Assembly (NCBI RefSeq): GCF_013358405.1
Contig: NZ_CP054836.1
Coordinates: forward strand, 310,001 to 374,000
Length of the DNA stretch: 64,000 nucleotides
Direction: 5' to 3'
From: Oricola thermophila
GTDB taxonomy: Bacteria; Pseudomonadota; Alphaproteobacteria; Rhizobiales; Rhizobiaceae
The translations under genes were made by a program, and so were the position numbers. The notes under the pieces are model-generated. The model saw only the letters and a list, made by a program, of their open reading frames with translations. It was not told the origin of the DNA and did no database searches. Shown here in pieces: positions 36,428 through 47,000 of the stretch (position 1 is the first letter of the stretch; each line of letters begins with the position of its first letter).

Positions 36428-38385
36428 CGTGTCTGTGTCCTGACTGGAGTGAAAACGCGGTGGCGAAGCAGGTGCCCGCCGACGACGGCGAGGCCAAGTG
36501 CGAGACCGGCGAGTTGTTGCCAGAGTACCGGGGTGAGCAGCAGGAAAACGGAGGCCAGGCGCAGGAACCTCTCCGCATAGGTCAGTCGTGCGAAATCGAA
36601 GCCGCCAAAGCCGGAGGAACAGAGATAGAGTGCCGGCAGCAGGCGGAGGATTGCCCAGAGCCAGGCTTCGAGGGTGAATTCCGCGCCGGCCGCCTGTACG
36701 CCGAGAAGGATCGGGTTGAAGACGAAGGCGAAGGGAATGATGAAGATCATCGCGCCGATACGCGTCGACGCGACCGCCGTGGCGATGGGCTTGCCCCCGG
36801 ATATGGCGGCGGCGGCGTAAGCGGCGATGGCGACCGGCGGCGTGATGCCGGCGGCGGTGCCGAAGAACAGCACGAAGAGATGCGCGGTCAGCGGCTGAAC
36901 GCCGAGGTCAGCCAGGGTCGGCCCCATGACCACTATGATGGCGATGTAGGCAGGCAGCGTCGGCATGCCCATGCCGAGGATGATGCAGCCGCCCGCCGCA
37001 ATCATCAGCGCGAACAACAGCGAGGTGTCGAAGGCGGAGTTGAGCAGTACCGCGAATTTTGTCGGTATGCCGGTAGCCGACAGCACGCTGACGATGATGC
37101 CGACGACGCCAATGGCGATCATCAGGCGCGCAACGGTCTGCCCGCCGCGCGCCAGTGCGCCGATCAGTCGCCAGGGTTTCCGGCGGATGTCGCCGTTGAT
37201 GAAGGAGAGCGGGAAGAGGGCGAAGATCGCCGCGATGGATGCGCCCGCGGGCGACATGCCACGGACGAGCAACCAGACGACGATGGCAATCGGAGCGAAT
37301 ACGAGCACCAGATTGATCCAGTCCTGTGTCCGGATATCCGTGTCGTCCTCGGTCATGACGATCGCGTCGCCGAGCTTCCGGGCCTCGAAATAGACCGCAA
37401 GATATAGCGAGACATAGTAGGCGAGTGCCGGTGTCACGGAGGCGACTATCACCGTCAGGTAGCTGACACCGACATAGTCGGCCAAGACGAGTGCGGCGGC
37501 TCCCATGATGGGCGGCAATATCTGCCCGCCTGTCGATGCGGTGGCCTCGACCGCGCCGGAGAAGGCGGGCGAGAAACCGCGACGCCGGATCATCGGAATG
37601 GTCACGACCCCCGTGCCGACGACATTGGCGACGGCGCTACCCGATACCGTGCCGAACATGGCGGAGGCCGTAATGGCAGCGAAGGCCGGGCCGCCACGCA
37701 GCTTGCGCATCAGATGGAACGAGATGCGGATCATCGACTCGCCGGCGCCGACGCCTTCCAGCAACGCGCCGAGGATGATGAAGGGCAGCACGGTCGACAG
37801 GATGATGGCCATGATCGAGCCGAGAATGCCCTGGTCAGCGTCGTACCAGAGATTTTGCGCCACCGTCTCGACGAAATCGCTCGGCGCCGTCTGCAGGAAG
37901 CCTGGCCAGTACTCGCCGGTGGCGAGATAGATGAAGCCGAGCACGCCCAAGAGCGCGATGGGATAGCCCCAGGACGCCCAGCAGAGGATGATCGTTACGG
38001 CGGTGGCAACCAGGGCGAAGGTAGCCTCGCGGCCGCTGAAGAACATCACCGAGTCATTGAGAATAGTGTAGACGAGATAGTAGTCCCAGCATACCCAGAG
38101 GCCTACCGCAGCAATCGCCAGGGACAATGCAGTCTCGACGGGCGTCAGCCGGTCGGCGGCATGGCGTGCCTGAAGGTGCAGGAGCGTGACGGTGACGATG
38201 GCGGCACCGAAGATGAGCGGACGGTACCAGGCGACGGGGAACGGGCCGAAACGGGGGAGAACCCCGTAAGAGGGCAGAACGTTCAGCAGGCCGATCAGGG
38301 CAACGAACAGCCCGACCGCGAACACGGTCGCGTTCAGCCAGAGTTCACGGCGGGATTTGCTTTTGGGGGGCATGGTGGTTTCCAT
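36424..38385 (-). CDS. TRAP transporter permease, fused 4TM/12TM
   Basis: This 653-residue protein joins the small (DctQ-like, about 1-190) and large (DctM-like, about 190-600) TRAP subunits. Large-subunit signatures include MFGTVSGSAVANVVGTGVVTIP, GGQILPPIMGAAALV and the TPPVAIAAYAAAAISGGKP region. Fused permeases usually pair with TAXI-type binding proteins, and one lies just upstream. TRAP systems use ion gradients to import organic acids. It overlaps the sulfatase start by four bases. Confidence 0.94.
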   Translation of the reverse strand: METTMPPKSKSRRELWLNATVFAVGLFVALIGLLNVLPSYGVLPRFGPFPVAWYRPLIFGAAIVTVTLLHLQARHAADRLTPVETALSLAIAAVGLWVCWDYYLVYTILNDSVMFFSGREATFALVATAVTIILCWASWGYPIALLGVLGFIYLATGEYWPGFLQTAPSDFVETVAQNLWYDADQGILGSIMAIILSTVLPFIILGALLEGVGAGESMIRISFHLMRKLRGGPAFAAITASAMFGTVSGSAVANVVGTGVVTIPMIRRRGFSPAFSGAVEATASTGGQILPPIMGAAALVLADYVGVSYLTVIVASVTPALAYYVSLYLAVYFEARKLGDAIVMTEDDTDIRTQDWINLVLVFAPIAIVVWLLVRGMSPAGASIAAIFALFPLSFINGDIRRKPWRLIGALARGGQTVARLMIAIGVVGIIVSVLSATGIPTKFAVLLNSAFDTSLLFALMIAAGGCIILGMGMPTLPAYIAIIVVMGPTLADLGVQPLTAHLFVLFFGTAAGITPPVAIAAYAAAAISGGKPIATAVASTRIGAMIFIIPFAFVFNPILLGVQAAGAEFTLEAWLWAILRLLPALYLCSSGFGGFDFARLTYAERFLRLASVFLLLTPVLWQQLAGLALGLAVVGGHLLRHRVFTPVRTQTR

Positions 38386-38430
38386 CGGAAGGACTCCTTC
38401 CCCGAGCGGGGAAGGAGAAGCCGTTTCCCG

Positions 38431-39438
38431 TTACGGACGAAGCTCTTCGGGAATCTCGATTCCCTTTTCCTCGTAGTAGCGAATGGCACCCGGATGCAGC
38501 GGTGCGTTGACGTTGGTGAAGTACTCGCCGTCGCGTATGGAGCGCATCAGCGCGTTCTGTTCCTTCATCTCGTCGAGATGATCCCAGTAGGCCTTGGTGA
38601 CGCGGTAGGCGACATCCTCGTCGAGATCCTTGTTGACCCCGAGCAGCATGGTGGTGGCAATGGCAACGAGGTCTTCGTCGCGATTTACCTGACCGCTATA
38701 GGTGCCGGCGGGTATATCCGACGTCGTTACCGCAGACTGTTTCAGGTAGGCCTTGAACGAATCCGAGTTCACAACTTCCGCAGGAATGCCGATGATCCGG
38801 ATCTCGCGCTGAAGGCCAAGCTCGTTGATCGACTGCTGGCCGACCGCCACGGACGGGATGTGAACGTCGAACTGGCCGTCCTGGAAGGCCTGCTGCGCGG
38901 CGCCCCAAGGCGCACGGATGCCCTCGTAGTCCTCTCCGTCCTTGAAGCCGCTCGCCTGCTCGATCATGCCGCGCATCTGCGCGTTGGCGGCGCCGGCCGG
39001 TGGTCCGACATAGACACGCTTGCCCTTGATATCCTCCCAGCTTTCGATGCCGCTGTCGGCCCATGCGATGACGTGGAAGGTTCCGCCGGGAAACCCGAAC
39101 AGCGCGCGGATGTTGCCGGACAGTTCGGCGGCCTTCTCGCCCTGCTGGGCATAGGGGCCGACGCCCTTGCGCATGGCATTGAGCGCGGGTGGCGGAATTA
39201 CCGCCATATCAAGCTGGCCCGCGGCCACCTTGAGCGCGGATTTGGTCAGTGTCTGGCCGAGTACGACCTGGACATCCACGCCCTCGCGGTTGGCATAGGA
39301 AGCCAGCGCCTGGGGAACGATGCCGGTGAGGGAAGCCGTCCCGGCTCCTTCAAGCGAATAGGTCTCGGCGTGGGTTGCCGTCGCGGTGCCCAACCCGATG
39401 ATGGCGGCAGCCGCAAAGCAGCGAAGCGTCGATAGCAT
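38431..39438 (-). CDS. TAXI-family TRAP substrate-binding protein
   Basis: This 335-residue periplasmic protein has a signal peptide cut near ATATHAETYS. The TAXI family is shown by DMAVIPPPALNAM, WEDIKGKRVYVGPPAGAANAQ and the C-terminal WDHLDEMKEQNALMRSI. It captures the substrate for the fused TRAP permease 45 bp downstream. ATG 39438 follows a strong GGGAGGAG site; codons upstream to 39477 lack homology. The ligand is unknown but should be hydrolysable by the sulfatase-like enzyme of the same cluster. Confidence 0.93.
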   Translation of the reverse strand: MLSTLRCFAAAAIIGLGTATATHAETYSLEGAGTASLTGIVPQALASYANREGVDVQVVLGQTLTKSALKVAAGQLDMAVIPPPALNAMRKGVGPYAQQGEKAAELSGNIRALFGFPGGTFHVIAWADSGIESWEDIKGKRVYVGPPAGAANAQMRGMIEQASGFKDGEDYEGIRAPWGAAQQAFQDGQFDVHIPSVAVGQQSINELGLQREIRIIGIPAEVVNSDSFKAYLKQSAVTTSDIPAGTYSGQVNRDEDLVAIATTMLLGVNKDLDEDVAYRVTKAYWDHLDEMKEQNALMRSIRDGEYFTNVNAPLHPGAIRYYEEKGIEIPEELRP

Positions 39439-39496
39439 GGTCTCCTCCCTCGCTATTGGTATGACGCCTACCGGCATAGGCTCGCGACCTCTTGAT

Positions 39497-39519
39497 CGCC
39501 AATAAAATTATTGATGGCG
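39497..39519. promoter_or_regulatory. LysR-type dyad upstream of the TAXI gene
   Basis: CGCC...GGCG flank an AT-rich centre (AATAAAATTATTGAT) in the 95-bp gap between the LysR gene end and the TAXI start. The layout suits LysR-type binding, with the site 59 bp before the TAXI gene. Confidence 0.35.
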
Positions 39520-39533
39520 TCATAGCGATTCTG

Positions 39534-40460
39534 TTATACAGTATTGGCGCCCGCGAGGCGGGAAATCCGATCCCGAAGGATTTCCAGAAGCATGAGGGTC
39601 GGCGGAGAAAGCTGTCGTCCGGGCAGAAATGTGAGGCCGACCGGGCCACGCAGCGTCTCCGACGGAGTTGCCAGTTGGACCAGCGTACCGTCAGCCAGCT
39701 CCGGCTCCATGGCACCAAAGGGAAGGGCGACAACAGCATCGCTGTCCCGAACTATCAGCTTTGCGAACTCAAAGCTGATTGTCTCTATGGAATCGCGGAA
39801 ACGTGGAATTCCGTTGGCAACAAGAAACTTGTCGAGTTCCTGCCGGATCACCGTTTTCGGTGGGGGGAGAATGACAAGGTGGCGGTCGACGCTGGAAAGC
39901 GGCACCAGATCAAGGTCAGCGAGCGGATGACCGGCGCGGGCGGCAAAAACCATGTTTTCATAGAGCAAGTGCTCGAAACTCAATCCCGTCATGGTTTCCG
40001 GCCCGGCGAGCCGGCCGATGACGAAATCGACCTCGCCGGTGCGAAGCTTTCCGAGCAGTTCCTCGTTGGTGCCCGACAGTAGCCGGACTATGATGCCGGG
40101 ACGGACCCGCTTGAACCTGAGGACTGCTTCGGGAAGGATTCGCCGGGTGATGTTGGGCAGTGCACCGAAGGATACGACTTCGTGATGGCCGTCTCCGGCG
40201 GCTTCTGCCACGCCCATCTCGATGTGGCTCATGCCGGTGTTTGCGAAGTGGTACAGCCGCTCTCCGGCTTCCGTGAGCACCAGCCCGTCGGACGTCCGCT
40301 CGAAGAGCGGGCGCCCTATTTCCGTCTCCAGTTCGCGCAACGAGCGGGACACCGCCGGCTGGACGGTGTTGAGCCGCTCGGCGGCCCGCGTCGCGTTGCG
40401 CTGGCGTGCCACTTCGAGAAAGGTGCGGATGTGCCGAAAGCGGATGCGCCGTTCCTTCAT
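39534..40460 (-). CDS. LysR-family regulator (PcaQ/GbpR-like)
   Basis: This 308-residue regulator has an N-terminal winged helix-turn-helix (IRFRHIRTFLEVARQRN, then TVQPAVSRSLRELETEIG) and a ligand-binding domain (about 95-300). The wording resembles the PcaQ/GbpR subfamily that controls aromatic-acid or sugar uptake. It lies upstream of the TAXI-TRAP-sulfatase genes on the same strand, a likely local activator. ATG 40460 gives the normal N terminus; longer frames to 40721 are antisense to the ATPase gene. Confidence 0.92.
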   Translation of the reverse strand: MKERRIRFRHIRTFLEVARQRNATRAAERLNTVQPAVSRSLRELETEIGRPLFERTSDGLVLTEAGERLYHFANTGMSHIEMGVAEAAGDGHHEVVSFGALPNITRRILPEAVLRFKRVRPGIIVRLLSGTNEELLGKLRTGEVDFVIGRLAGPETMTGLSFEHLLYENMVFAARAGHPLADLDLVPLSSVDRHLVILPPPKTVIRQELDKFLVANGIPRFRDSIETISFEFAKLIVRDSDAVVALPFGAMEPELADGTLVQLATPSETLRGPVGLTFLPGRQLSPPTLMLLEILRDRISRLAGANTV

Positions 40461-40509
40461 GGCATTTCCGGTATCACGATGCCGCGCCCGACGCCATCCG
40501 TTTCGGGTG

Positions 40510-42030
40510 CTATTCCGCGGCGTCGGCCAACGGGGCGTCAGCGTCGCCGCCCTGCGTGCGGGCATCAAGGTCCGGGAAGGCGACAATGCGTTTTCCGGCG
40601 TGGTCGGTATGCGTGACGACCAGGCCCTTTTCCTCGAACCAGTCCAGGAAGCGGCGCGCGCGGCGGGCCGAGTGGGTGCCGTAGGCGCGGGCGATCTCGG
40701 CATCCGACGGGCAGGGGGCATTCCGGATGGCCGCCGCGGCCAGCATGAGGAACACGCCCTTCAGGTCATCGGTGACATTCCCGGCAAGCGTGACCGCCGT
40801 CTGCCAGGCCTCCGAGGCGGCCGTCTCCTCGTCGACACCGGCCCGCGCGATTGCCAGGCGCAGCCGGAACTCGCCCAACGGCAGCGGCGCGCCGGAGATG
40901 CGGCGCATGCGGCCGCGCATAAGGAAGTCCTGGTAGAGCTCGGAATCGGAGCGGAAGGCCGAGTTCGGGTCCGAGGTGATCTCGGCCAGTGTGTCCGTGA
41001 TCCAGGATTCCATTTCCTCCGCGGATAGCGGCGGCTTGCGGCCGGGCATTTCCGTTTCGGTTTCCTCGCCGGAACCGGATTCCTGCCTTTCCACGGCACG
41101 GGCGAGATCGTCCATGATGTCGGTGGTCGCGCGCGGCTGGGGCGCGGCGCGGCGCGGGGCCGCGGGGCGGACGAAATCCTCGGGATCCGGCGTGAAGATC
41201 AGCTCCTCAACATCCTCCGGCTTGTCAGGCAACGGCATCAGTTTCGGGCTCGAGGAGCGCGCGCCGGTCTCGACGGGGCCGATCTCCACCTTCAGCGGCC
41301 TGCGCGACAGCGCTGGGCCGAGGGCGACGAAGGAGCCGCGGCGCAGGTCGCGGAACTGCTCGGCCTGGCGGCGGTCCATGCCGAGGAGATCGGCGGCGCG
41401 GGCCATGTCGATGTCGAGGAAGGTGCGGCCCATCAGGAAGTTGGAGGCTTCCGCGGCGACGTTCTTGGCGAGCTTGGCGAGGCGCTGGGTGGCGATGACG
41501 CCTGCAAGGCCGCGCTTGCGGCCGCGGCACATCAGGTTGGTCATGGCGCCCAGCGAGGCGCGGCGCGCGTCTTCGGCGACCTCGCCGCCGGCGGCGGGCG
41601 CGAACATCTGCGCCTCGTCCACAACGACGAGGACCGGGAACCAGTATTCGCGCTCGGCGTCGAACAGCGCGTTCAGGAAGGTCGCAGCGGCGCGCATCTG
41701 GTCGTCGATCTCCAGCCCCTCCAGCGTGAGCACGCAGGAGACACGGTGCTGGCGGATGCGGTTGGCGATGCCGACGAGTTCGCCCTCGGAACGGTCGGCA
41801 TCAACCACGACATGGCCGAAGGCGTCGGCAAGCGTCACGAAATCGCCCTCCGGGTCGATCACGACCTGCTGCACCCATTTCGCGGACTGCTCGAGCAGGC
41901 GGCGCAGAAGATGGGACTTTCCGGACCCCGAATTGCCCTGGACGAGCAGGCGGGTGGCAAGCAGCTCCTCGATGTCGAGCATGGCCGCGTCGCCGGCGGC
42001 CGTCTTTCCCATGTCGATGTCGACTTTCAA
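40510..42030 (-). CDS. HerA-like P-loop ATPase (DUF87-type)
   Basis: This is a protein of about 506 residues with an N-terminal ATPase domain. Walker A is LVQGNSGSGKSHLLRRLLEQ, Walker B FPVLVVVDEAQMFAP, and GRKRGLAGVIATQRLAK is the sensor/arginine region of HerA/FtsK-superfamily motors. The C-terminal half (about 330-490) is mixed and includes a winged-helix-like part (PSDAEIARAYGTHSARRARRFL). TTG 42030 starts LKVDIDMGKTAAG, which matches the family opening; ATG 42012 is an alternative. No NurA nuclease is nearby, so the role is unknown. Confidence 0.82.
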   Translation of the reverse strand: MKVDIDMGKTAAGDAAMLDIEELLATRLLVQGNSGSGKSHLLRRLLEQSAKWVQQVVIDPEGDFVTLADAFGHVVVDADRSEGELVGIANRIRQHRVSCVLTLEGLEIDDQMRAAATFLNALFDAEREYWFPVLVVVDEAQMFAPAAGGEVAEDARRASLGAMTNLMCRGRKRGLAGVIATQRLAKLAKNVAAEASNFLMGRTFLDIDMARAADLLGMDRRQAEQFRDLRRGSFVALGPALSRRPLKVEIGPVETGARSSSPKLMPLPDKPEDVEELIFTPDPEDFVRPAAPRRAAPQPRATTDIMDDLARAVERQESGSGEETETEMPGRKPPLSAEEMESWITDTLAEITSDPNSAFRSDSELYQDFLMRGRMRRISGAPLPLGEFRLRLAIARAGVDEETAASEAWQTAVTLAGNVTDDLKGVFLMLAAAAIRNAPCPSDAEIARAYGTHSARRARRFLDWFEEKGLVVTHTDHAGKRIVAFPDLDARTQGGDADAPLADAAE

Positions 42031-42383
42031 GCTCGTGCCTGCTCGCGTGTAACGGTGTGAAGAATCGCCGGCAGACGAGCCGGCACTCTCCTGAATAACG
42101 GATTCGGCTCGGGAACGGGAAGCGTTTCCGGCTGGTTCCACAGGCTGCTTGTCGCAGTTCCGTGGCAATGGGCTGTCGGTGGAGAGGTGTGGCAAATTCT
42201 GTAAAATCAGGCAATTTCCGAGCATTATGTGGTTTTGTTTATCCTTTGCGTGATTTTGCTGTCAGAATATCCCGTGATTATTTTCGATCTTCATGCGTAA
42301 ATTGCCGTTGCGGCGAGCGAATCAACATGACTGGATTTCTCTCCGCAACCAGCAATACTTTGCAATGGGATGAGGAAACGGTG
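42031..42383. other. Divergent non-coding gap between the ATPase and aqpZ
   Basis: These 353 bases become AT-rich from about 42190 to 42310 and should hold promoters for both genes. CGTGATT occurs twice (about 42249 and 42271). I see no RNA gene or convincing operator. Confidence 0.5.
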
Positions 42384-43070
42384 ATGATCAAGAAACTCGC
42401 GGCCGAGGGGTTCGGCACATTCTGGCTTGTTTTCGGCGGTTGCGGCAGCGCGGTGCTCGCGGCCGGGTACCCGACGCTGGGAATCGGCTTTGCCGGCGTG
42501 GCGCTGGCTTTCGGTCTCACCGTGCTGACCATGGCCTATGCGGTCGGGCATATTTCCGGCGGGCATTTCAATCCCGCGGTATCGCTCGGCCTGGCGGTGG
42601 CCGGACGGTTCGACTTCAAGGAACTGGTTCCCTACTGGATCGCACAGGTCGCCGGCGGCCTTGTAGCGGGCATCGTGCTCTACGCGATCGCGTCGGGCGC
42701 GCCGGAATTCTCGCCGGGCGGTTTCGCCTCGAACGGCTATGGCGCGAATTCGCCGGGCCAGTACGGCCTGTTCGCGGCACTGCTCTGCGAGGTGGTGCTG
42801 ACGGCGGGATTCCTCGTCGTCATTCTCGGGGCGACCTCGAAACGGGCGCCCGCCGGTTTCGCGCCGCTCGCAATCGGGTTCGCGCTGACGCTGATCCACC
42901 TGGTCTCGATCCCGGTGACCAACACATCGGTCAACCCCGCCCGGTCGACGGCGGTGGCCTTCTTCGCCGAGACGGGCGCTGCGGGGCAGCTGTGGCTGTT
43001 CTGGGTGGCACCGCTCGCAGGCGCCGCACTTGGCGCGCTGGCCTGGCGCGGCCTGCTGGCCGAGGACTAG
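42384..43070 (+). CDS. aqpZ: Aquaporin Z
   Basis: This 228-residue water channel has six spans and both NPA loops, [11 protein letters not shown] and [11 protein letters not shown]. The aromatic/Arg filter includes the Arg after the second NPA. It moves water, and little else, across the inner membrane. ATG 42384 has GAGGAAA upstream; the start [16 protein letters not shown] matches the family. It may be terminated by the hairpin at 43114-43134. Confidence 0.96.
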   Translation: MIKKLAAEGFGTFWLVFGGCGSAVLAAGYPTLGIGFAGVALAFGLTVLTMAYAVGHISGGHFNPAVSLGLAVAGRFDFKELVPYWIAQVAGGLVAGIVLYAIASGAPEFSPGGFASNGYGANSPGQYGLFAALLCEVVLTAGFLVVILGATSKRAPAGFAPLAIGFALTLIHLVSIPVTNTSVNPARSTAVAFFAETGAAGQLWLFWVAPLAGAALGALAWRGLLAED

Positions 43071-43113
43071 GCGCGCCGCAGGCGGCGGCGTGCCCGCTCG
43101 CACAAATGTGATC

Positions 43114-43134
43114 GCGGCGGAGCGCTTCCGCCGC
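43114..43134 (+). terminator. GC-rich hairpin after aqpZ
   Basis: GCGGCGGA and TCCGCCGC pair perfectly around GCGCT, 44 bp past the aqpZ stop. No T-run follows, so it may be a weak terminator or a stabilising stem. Confidence 0.4.
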
Positions 43135-43193
43135 GGCGCTGCCGCGAAACCGGGCTAGCCTCGGCGGTGTATTCCCGGCGCAAGGAGGCAGGC

Positions 43194-44072
43194 ATGACGC
43201 GGAAGCCGACAATCACCCAGGCGATGATCGACGCCTATGACGAGTATACCCACCTGACGCTCGACCGCAGGCGGTTCATGAACCGGCTGACGAAGCTGGC
43301 GGGATCCAGTGCCGCAGCGGCGGTGATCGCGCCCATGCTCGCGGCCAGCAGCGCGAAGGCGGCCATGGTCGAGGCCGGCGATCAGCGCATTTCGGGCGAG
43401 GACGTGTCCTTCGACGGGGCGACCGGAGCCATGTCCGGCTACTTCGTGACGCCGGCAGGCGCGTCGGACCCGCTCCCCGCCGTCATCGTCATTCACGAAA
43501 ACCGCGGCCTCAACGAGCACATCCGCGACGTGGCGCGGCGGTTGGCGCTGGAGGGATTCGCCGCGTTGGCCGTGGACTTCCTGTCACCGCTCGGCGGCAC
43601 GCCGGAGGACGAGGACAGGGCGCGGGCGATGTTCGGCGAGCTGGACGGCGCCGCCACGGTCGCCAATGCGGCGGCGGCGCGGCAGTTTCTCGCCGGGCAT
43701 GACGCCACGAACGGCAAGGTCGGCGCGGTCGGCTTCTGCTGGGGCGGCGGGCTGGTCAATTACCTGGCCGTCGCCGATACCGGGCTGAACGCGGCGGTGG
43801 CATATTACGGACGGCAGCCGGCGGCGGAAGACGTGCCGGCAATCGAGGCCCCGCTGCTGCTGCACTATGCGGGGCTCGATGACCGGATCAATGCCGGTAT
43901 CGACGCCTATCGGGCCGCGCTGGAGCAAAACGGCAAGGAATTCACGATCCATGTCTACGAGGGCGTGAACCACGCCTTCAACAACGACACCTCGGAGGCG
44001 CGCTACGACAAGACGGCTGCGGAACTGGCCTGGAGCCGCACCCTTGCCTTTTTCCGGGAGAAGCTCGGCTAG
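43194..44072 (+). CDS. Dienelactone hydrolase-family protein with Tat-like signal
   Basis: This 292-residue alpha/beta hydrolase has Cys in VGFCWGGGLVN, Asp in YAGLDDRINA and His in EGVNHAFNND, the DLH triad. A twin-arginine signal (DRRRFMNRLTKLAGSSAAAA) precedes it at about residues 24-50, so the protein is probably exported folded. Classical DLH acts on chlorocatechol lactones in the cytoplasm; exported relatives have unknown esterase or thioesterase roles. ATG 43194 follows GCAAGGAGG. It is convergent with the kinase gene. Confidence 0.9.
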   Translation: MTRKPTITQAMIDAYDEYTHLTLDRRRFMNRLTKLAGSSAAAAVIAPMLAASSAKAAMVEAGDQRISGEDVSFDGATGAMSGYFVTPAGASDPLPAVIVIHENRGLNEHIRDVARRLALEGFAALAVDFLSPLGGTPEDEDRARAMFGELDGAATVANAAAARQFLAGHDATNGKVGAVGFCWGGGLVNYLAVADTGLNAAVAYYGRQPAAEDVPAIEAPLLLHYAGLDDRINAGIDAYRAALEQNGKEFTIHVYEGVNHAFNNDTSEARYDKTAAELAWSRTLAFFREKLG

Positions 44073-44087
44073 CCTTCGGCCTAGCCG
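44066..44087. terminator. Hairpin covering both convergent stop codons
   Basis: CGGCTAG (44066-44072) and CTAGCCG (44081-44087) pair, with the inner GCC-TTC-GGC extending the stem past a bulge. Both the hydrolase and kinase stop codons lie in the arms, so one hairpin serves as terminator for both. Confidence 0.6.
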
Positions 44088-47000
44088 CTCGCCGCCGCAG
44101 GGTCCGAGCGCTCCAGCCACTCGGCAACCTTGGCGAGCAGTGCATCGGGGCTGATCGGCTTGGACAGATAGTCGTCCATGCCGGCCTCGAGGCACTTCTC
44201 GCGATCGCCCTTCAGGGCATGGGCGGTGACGCCGATGATCGGCGTGCGCCGGCCGCCGGCCTGTTCCCGTTCGCGGATGAGAGCGGTCGCCTCGAGACCG
44301 TTCAGTTCGGGCATGGACACGTCCATCAGGATCAGGCGCGGCGGCTTCCTCTCGCTGGTGTCCACCGCCTGCCTGCCGTCGCCGACGATCTCGAAGCGAT
44401 AGCCGCTGTCGAACAGGATCTGCGAAAAGACGAGCTGGTTCACGTCATTGTCCTCGGCAATCAGGATGTCGAGGGCAAATTCCCCGGCGTCGGCGCTGGC
44501 GCCGTCGCGGGCCGAGCCGCTCGATTCCCCGGCAGGCGCGGGACCAGGCTCGGCGCGTGCAACGGTCGGTGTTGCCACAACGGTCGCTTCCGGCCCTGCG
44601 GGGCGTGCGGGTTCGTCCCGCCGGGGCGCAGCTGCAACCATGCCTTCAACCGGCCGCGTCGTTCCGTCCGCGCGTGGCGCCCCCGCTGCCTCTGCAGTTT
44701 CCGGGCTTTCCGGTGCCGGCGCGCCGGCTGCGCTGACCGGACCGGCGAGGGGCGAAAGCTGGCGGTCCCGCGGATCGGTCATGGCACCGACGATGGCCTC
44801 CAGCAGCATCGAGGCGCGCGCCGGTTTCATCAGGTTCTTCTCGATGGCGAGACGGCGGATGTCCTCAAGCGAGACGCCGTTGTCGGCAGAGGTCAGAATG
44901 ACGATGGGTGTCGCGGAAAGACGCGAGTCGAGGCGCACGGACGCGGCGACATCCAAGCCGTTCATCCCCGGCATCTGGTAGTCGAGCACCATGCAATCGA
45001 AGGGCTTGCCGGCGGCCTGCGCCTCGCGCAGCGCCTGCAGGGCCTCCACGCCGGAGCCGACGGCGACGGTCTCGAATTTCCAGGCGCTCATCTGCTCGGA
45101 CAGGATCGAGCGGTTCACCTCGTTGTCGTCGACAACGAGTATGCGCGAGCCGGTGACGTCGACGGACGGTCTTGCCGGCACCACCCGCTCGCCGTGTTTC
45201 GGCAGGGTGACGGTGAACCAGAAGGTGGAGCCCTCGTTGGGAGTGCTTTCCACGCCATAGTCGCCGCCCATCATCTTCACGATGGAGGAAGAGATGGCGA
45301 GGCCAAGACCGGTCCCCTCGTGGCGGCGCGTGGACGAGCCGTCCACCTGGGAAAATTTCTCGAAGATGGTCTCCAGCTTCTCGGGCGGTATGCCTATGCC
45401 GGTGTCGGTGACCTTGAAGGTCAGTTCCGTGCGGTCGCCGAGATCGCGGCCATCCACGTCGATCAGGACATGGCCGTACTCGGTGAACTTGACCGCGTTG
45501 GAAACGAGGTTGGTCAGCACCTGCCGCAGCCGGCCGACATCGCCGACGAAGGAGTCGTGGACCGCCGGATCGACGCGCACGATCATCTCGATGTCCTTCT
45601 GCCGCGCCCGTCCGGTCATCAAGGTGGCAACGTCGGTGACCGCCTCGCGCAAGTCGAAAGGCGCGGGGTCGAGTTCCAGCTGTCCGGCGTCGATCTTGGA
45701 GAAGTCGAGAATGTCGTTGATGATGGTCAGCAGCGCATTGCCGGACTTGATGATTACATCGGCGAAGGTGCGCTGCTTCTCGTTCAGTTCGCTGGCCGCG
45801 AGCAGTTCGGCCATGCCGAGGACGCCGTTCATCGGCGTCCGGATCTCGTGGCTCATGTTCGCGAGGAACTCCGACTTGGCGCGGTCGGCCGCCTCGGCCT
45901 TGTGCTGAGCCTCCCGCAAGGCATTCTCGCGCTTGCGGAACTTCGAGATGTCCTCGATGCGGACAACGAGATAGTCGTTGCCGTCGGCCAGGCGCTCGCG
46001 AGACTTGAAGACCTTGGCTGCGAACACGGTGCCGTCGGCACAGACGATGTCATGCTCGTGGACACGGGTCTCGCCGGTGGCCATGACCTCGTCCTCGTAC
46101 ATGGTCGCCTTCTCGTAATCTTCCGGCGGGATCAACTCCCTGGCGCTGCTGCCCACGATTTCCTCGATGGACTTGCCGTGAATGTCGGCAAACGCCTTGT
46201 TGGCGATCACGTAGATGCCCTCGGCATTCTTCACCATGACGGGGCTCGAGAGCCGGTCAAGCACGTTCTGCGCCAGTTCCGCCTTGGTCCGCGCGTCGAC
46301 GGCATCCTGTTCTCGAGCCTTCAACTCGCTGATGTCGGTGGTGACGCCGACAAGATAGACCGAACCGTCGGAGCCGGTGGCCATGCTCTTGCGGGCGAGG
46401 CGGTATTGCGGGGTACCGTCGGCATTCCGACCGATCTCTTCGACCTGCTGAACCTCCCCGGTTTCGAGCACACGCCGATCGGCCTCCATGAACTCCCGCC
46501 CGGTCTCGCCATAGACGTCCTCGTCGGTCTTGCCGAGCGCCTCGGCGATCGGCATGCCGGAAAATTTCTCCCATCCGGAGTTGGCGTAAACGAGCTTCAG
46601 GTCAGGTGTCTTGGCATAGACTGATGCCGGTATGGCCTCGATGATGTTCTGGTAGAGCTCGTTCTCGCGCAACCGTTCGGCGAGGGCGGTCTGCTGGTTC
46701 TTCAATTCGGTCACGTCCATGCGCAGACCGATCATCAGGCCCTCGTCAGTGCGAATGTTGACGATCTTGAACCATCGCCCGTCGGCGGTATGGCGCATGG
46801 ATTCGAACCGCTGCTGGCGGAATTCTTCCAGCTTGCGGCGCTTCCATTCCTCCGGATCGGTCTCGAACAGCCTGTCCACCTCGGTGTCGTCGGTCCGGTT
46901 CCAGACGCCCGTCTCGCGGGCGATCTCGACAGCCTCCTCCAGCTTCTTTCCGGGCTGCATGGCCGGCGCGATCTGCGGCTGGTCTGCGCGCAGCGTGCGA

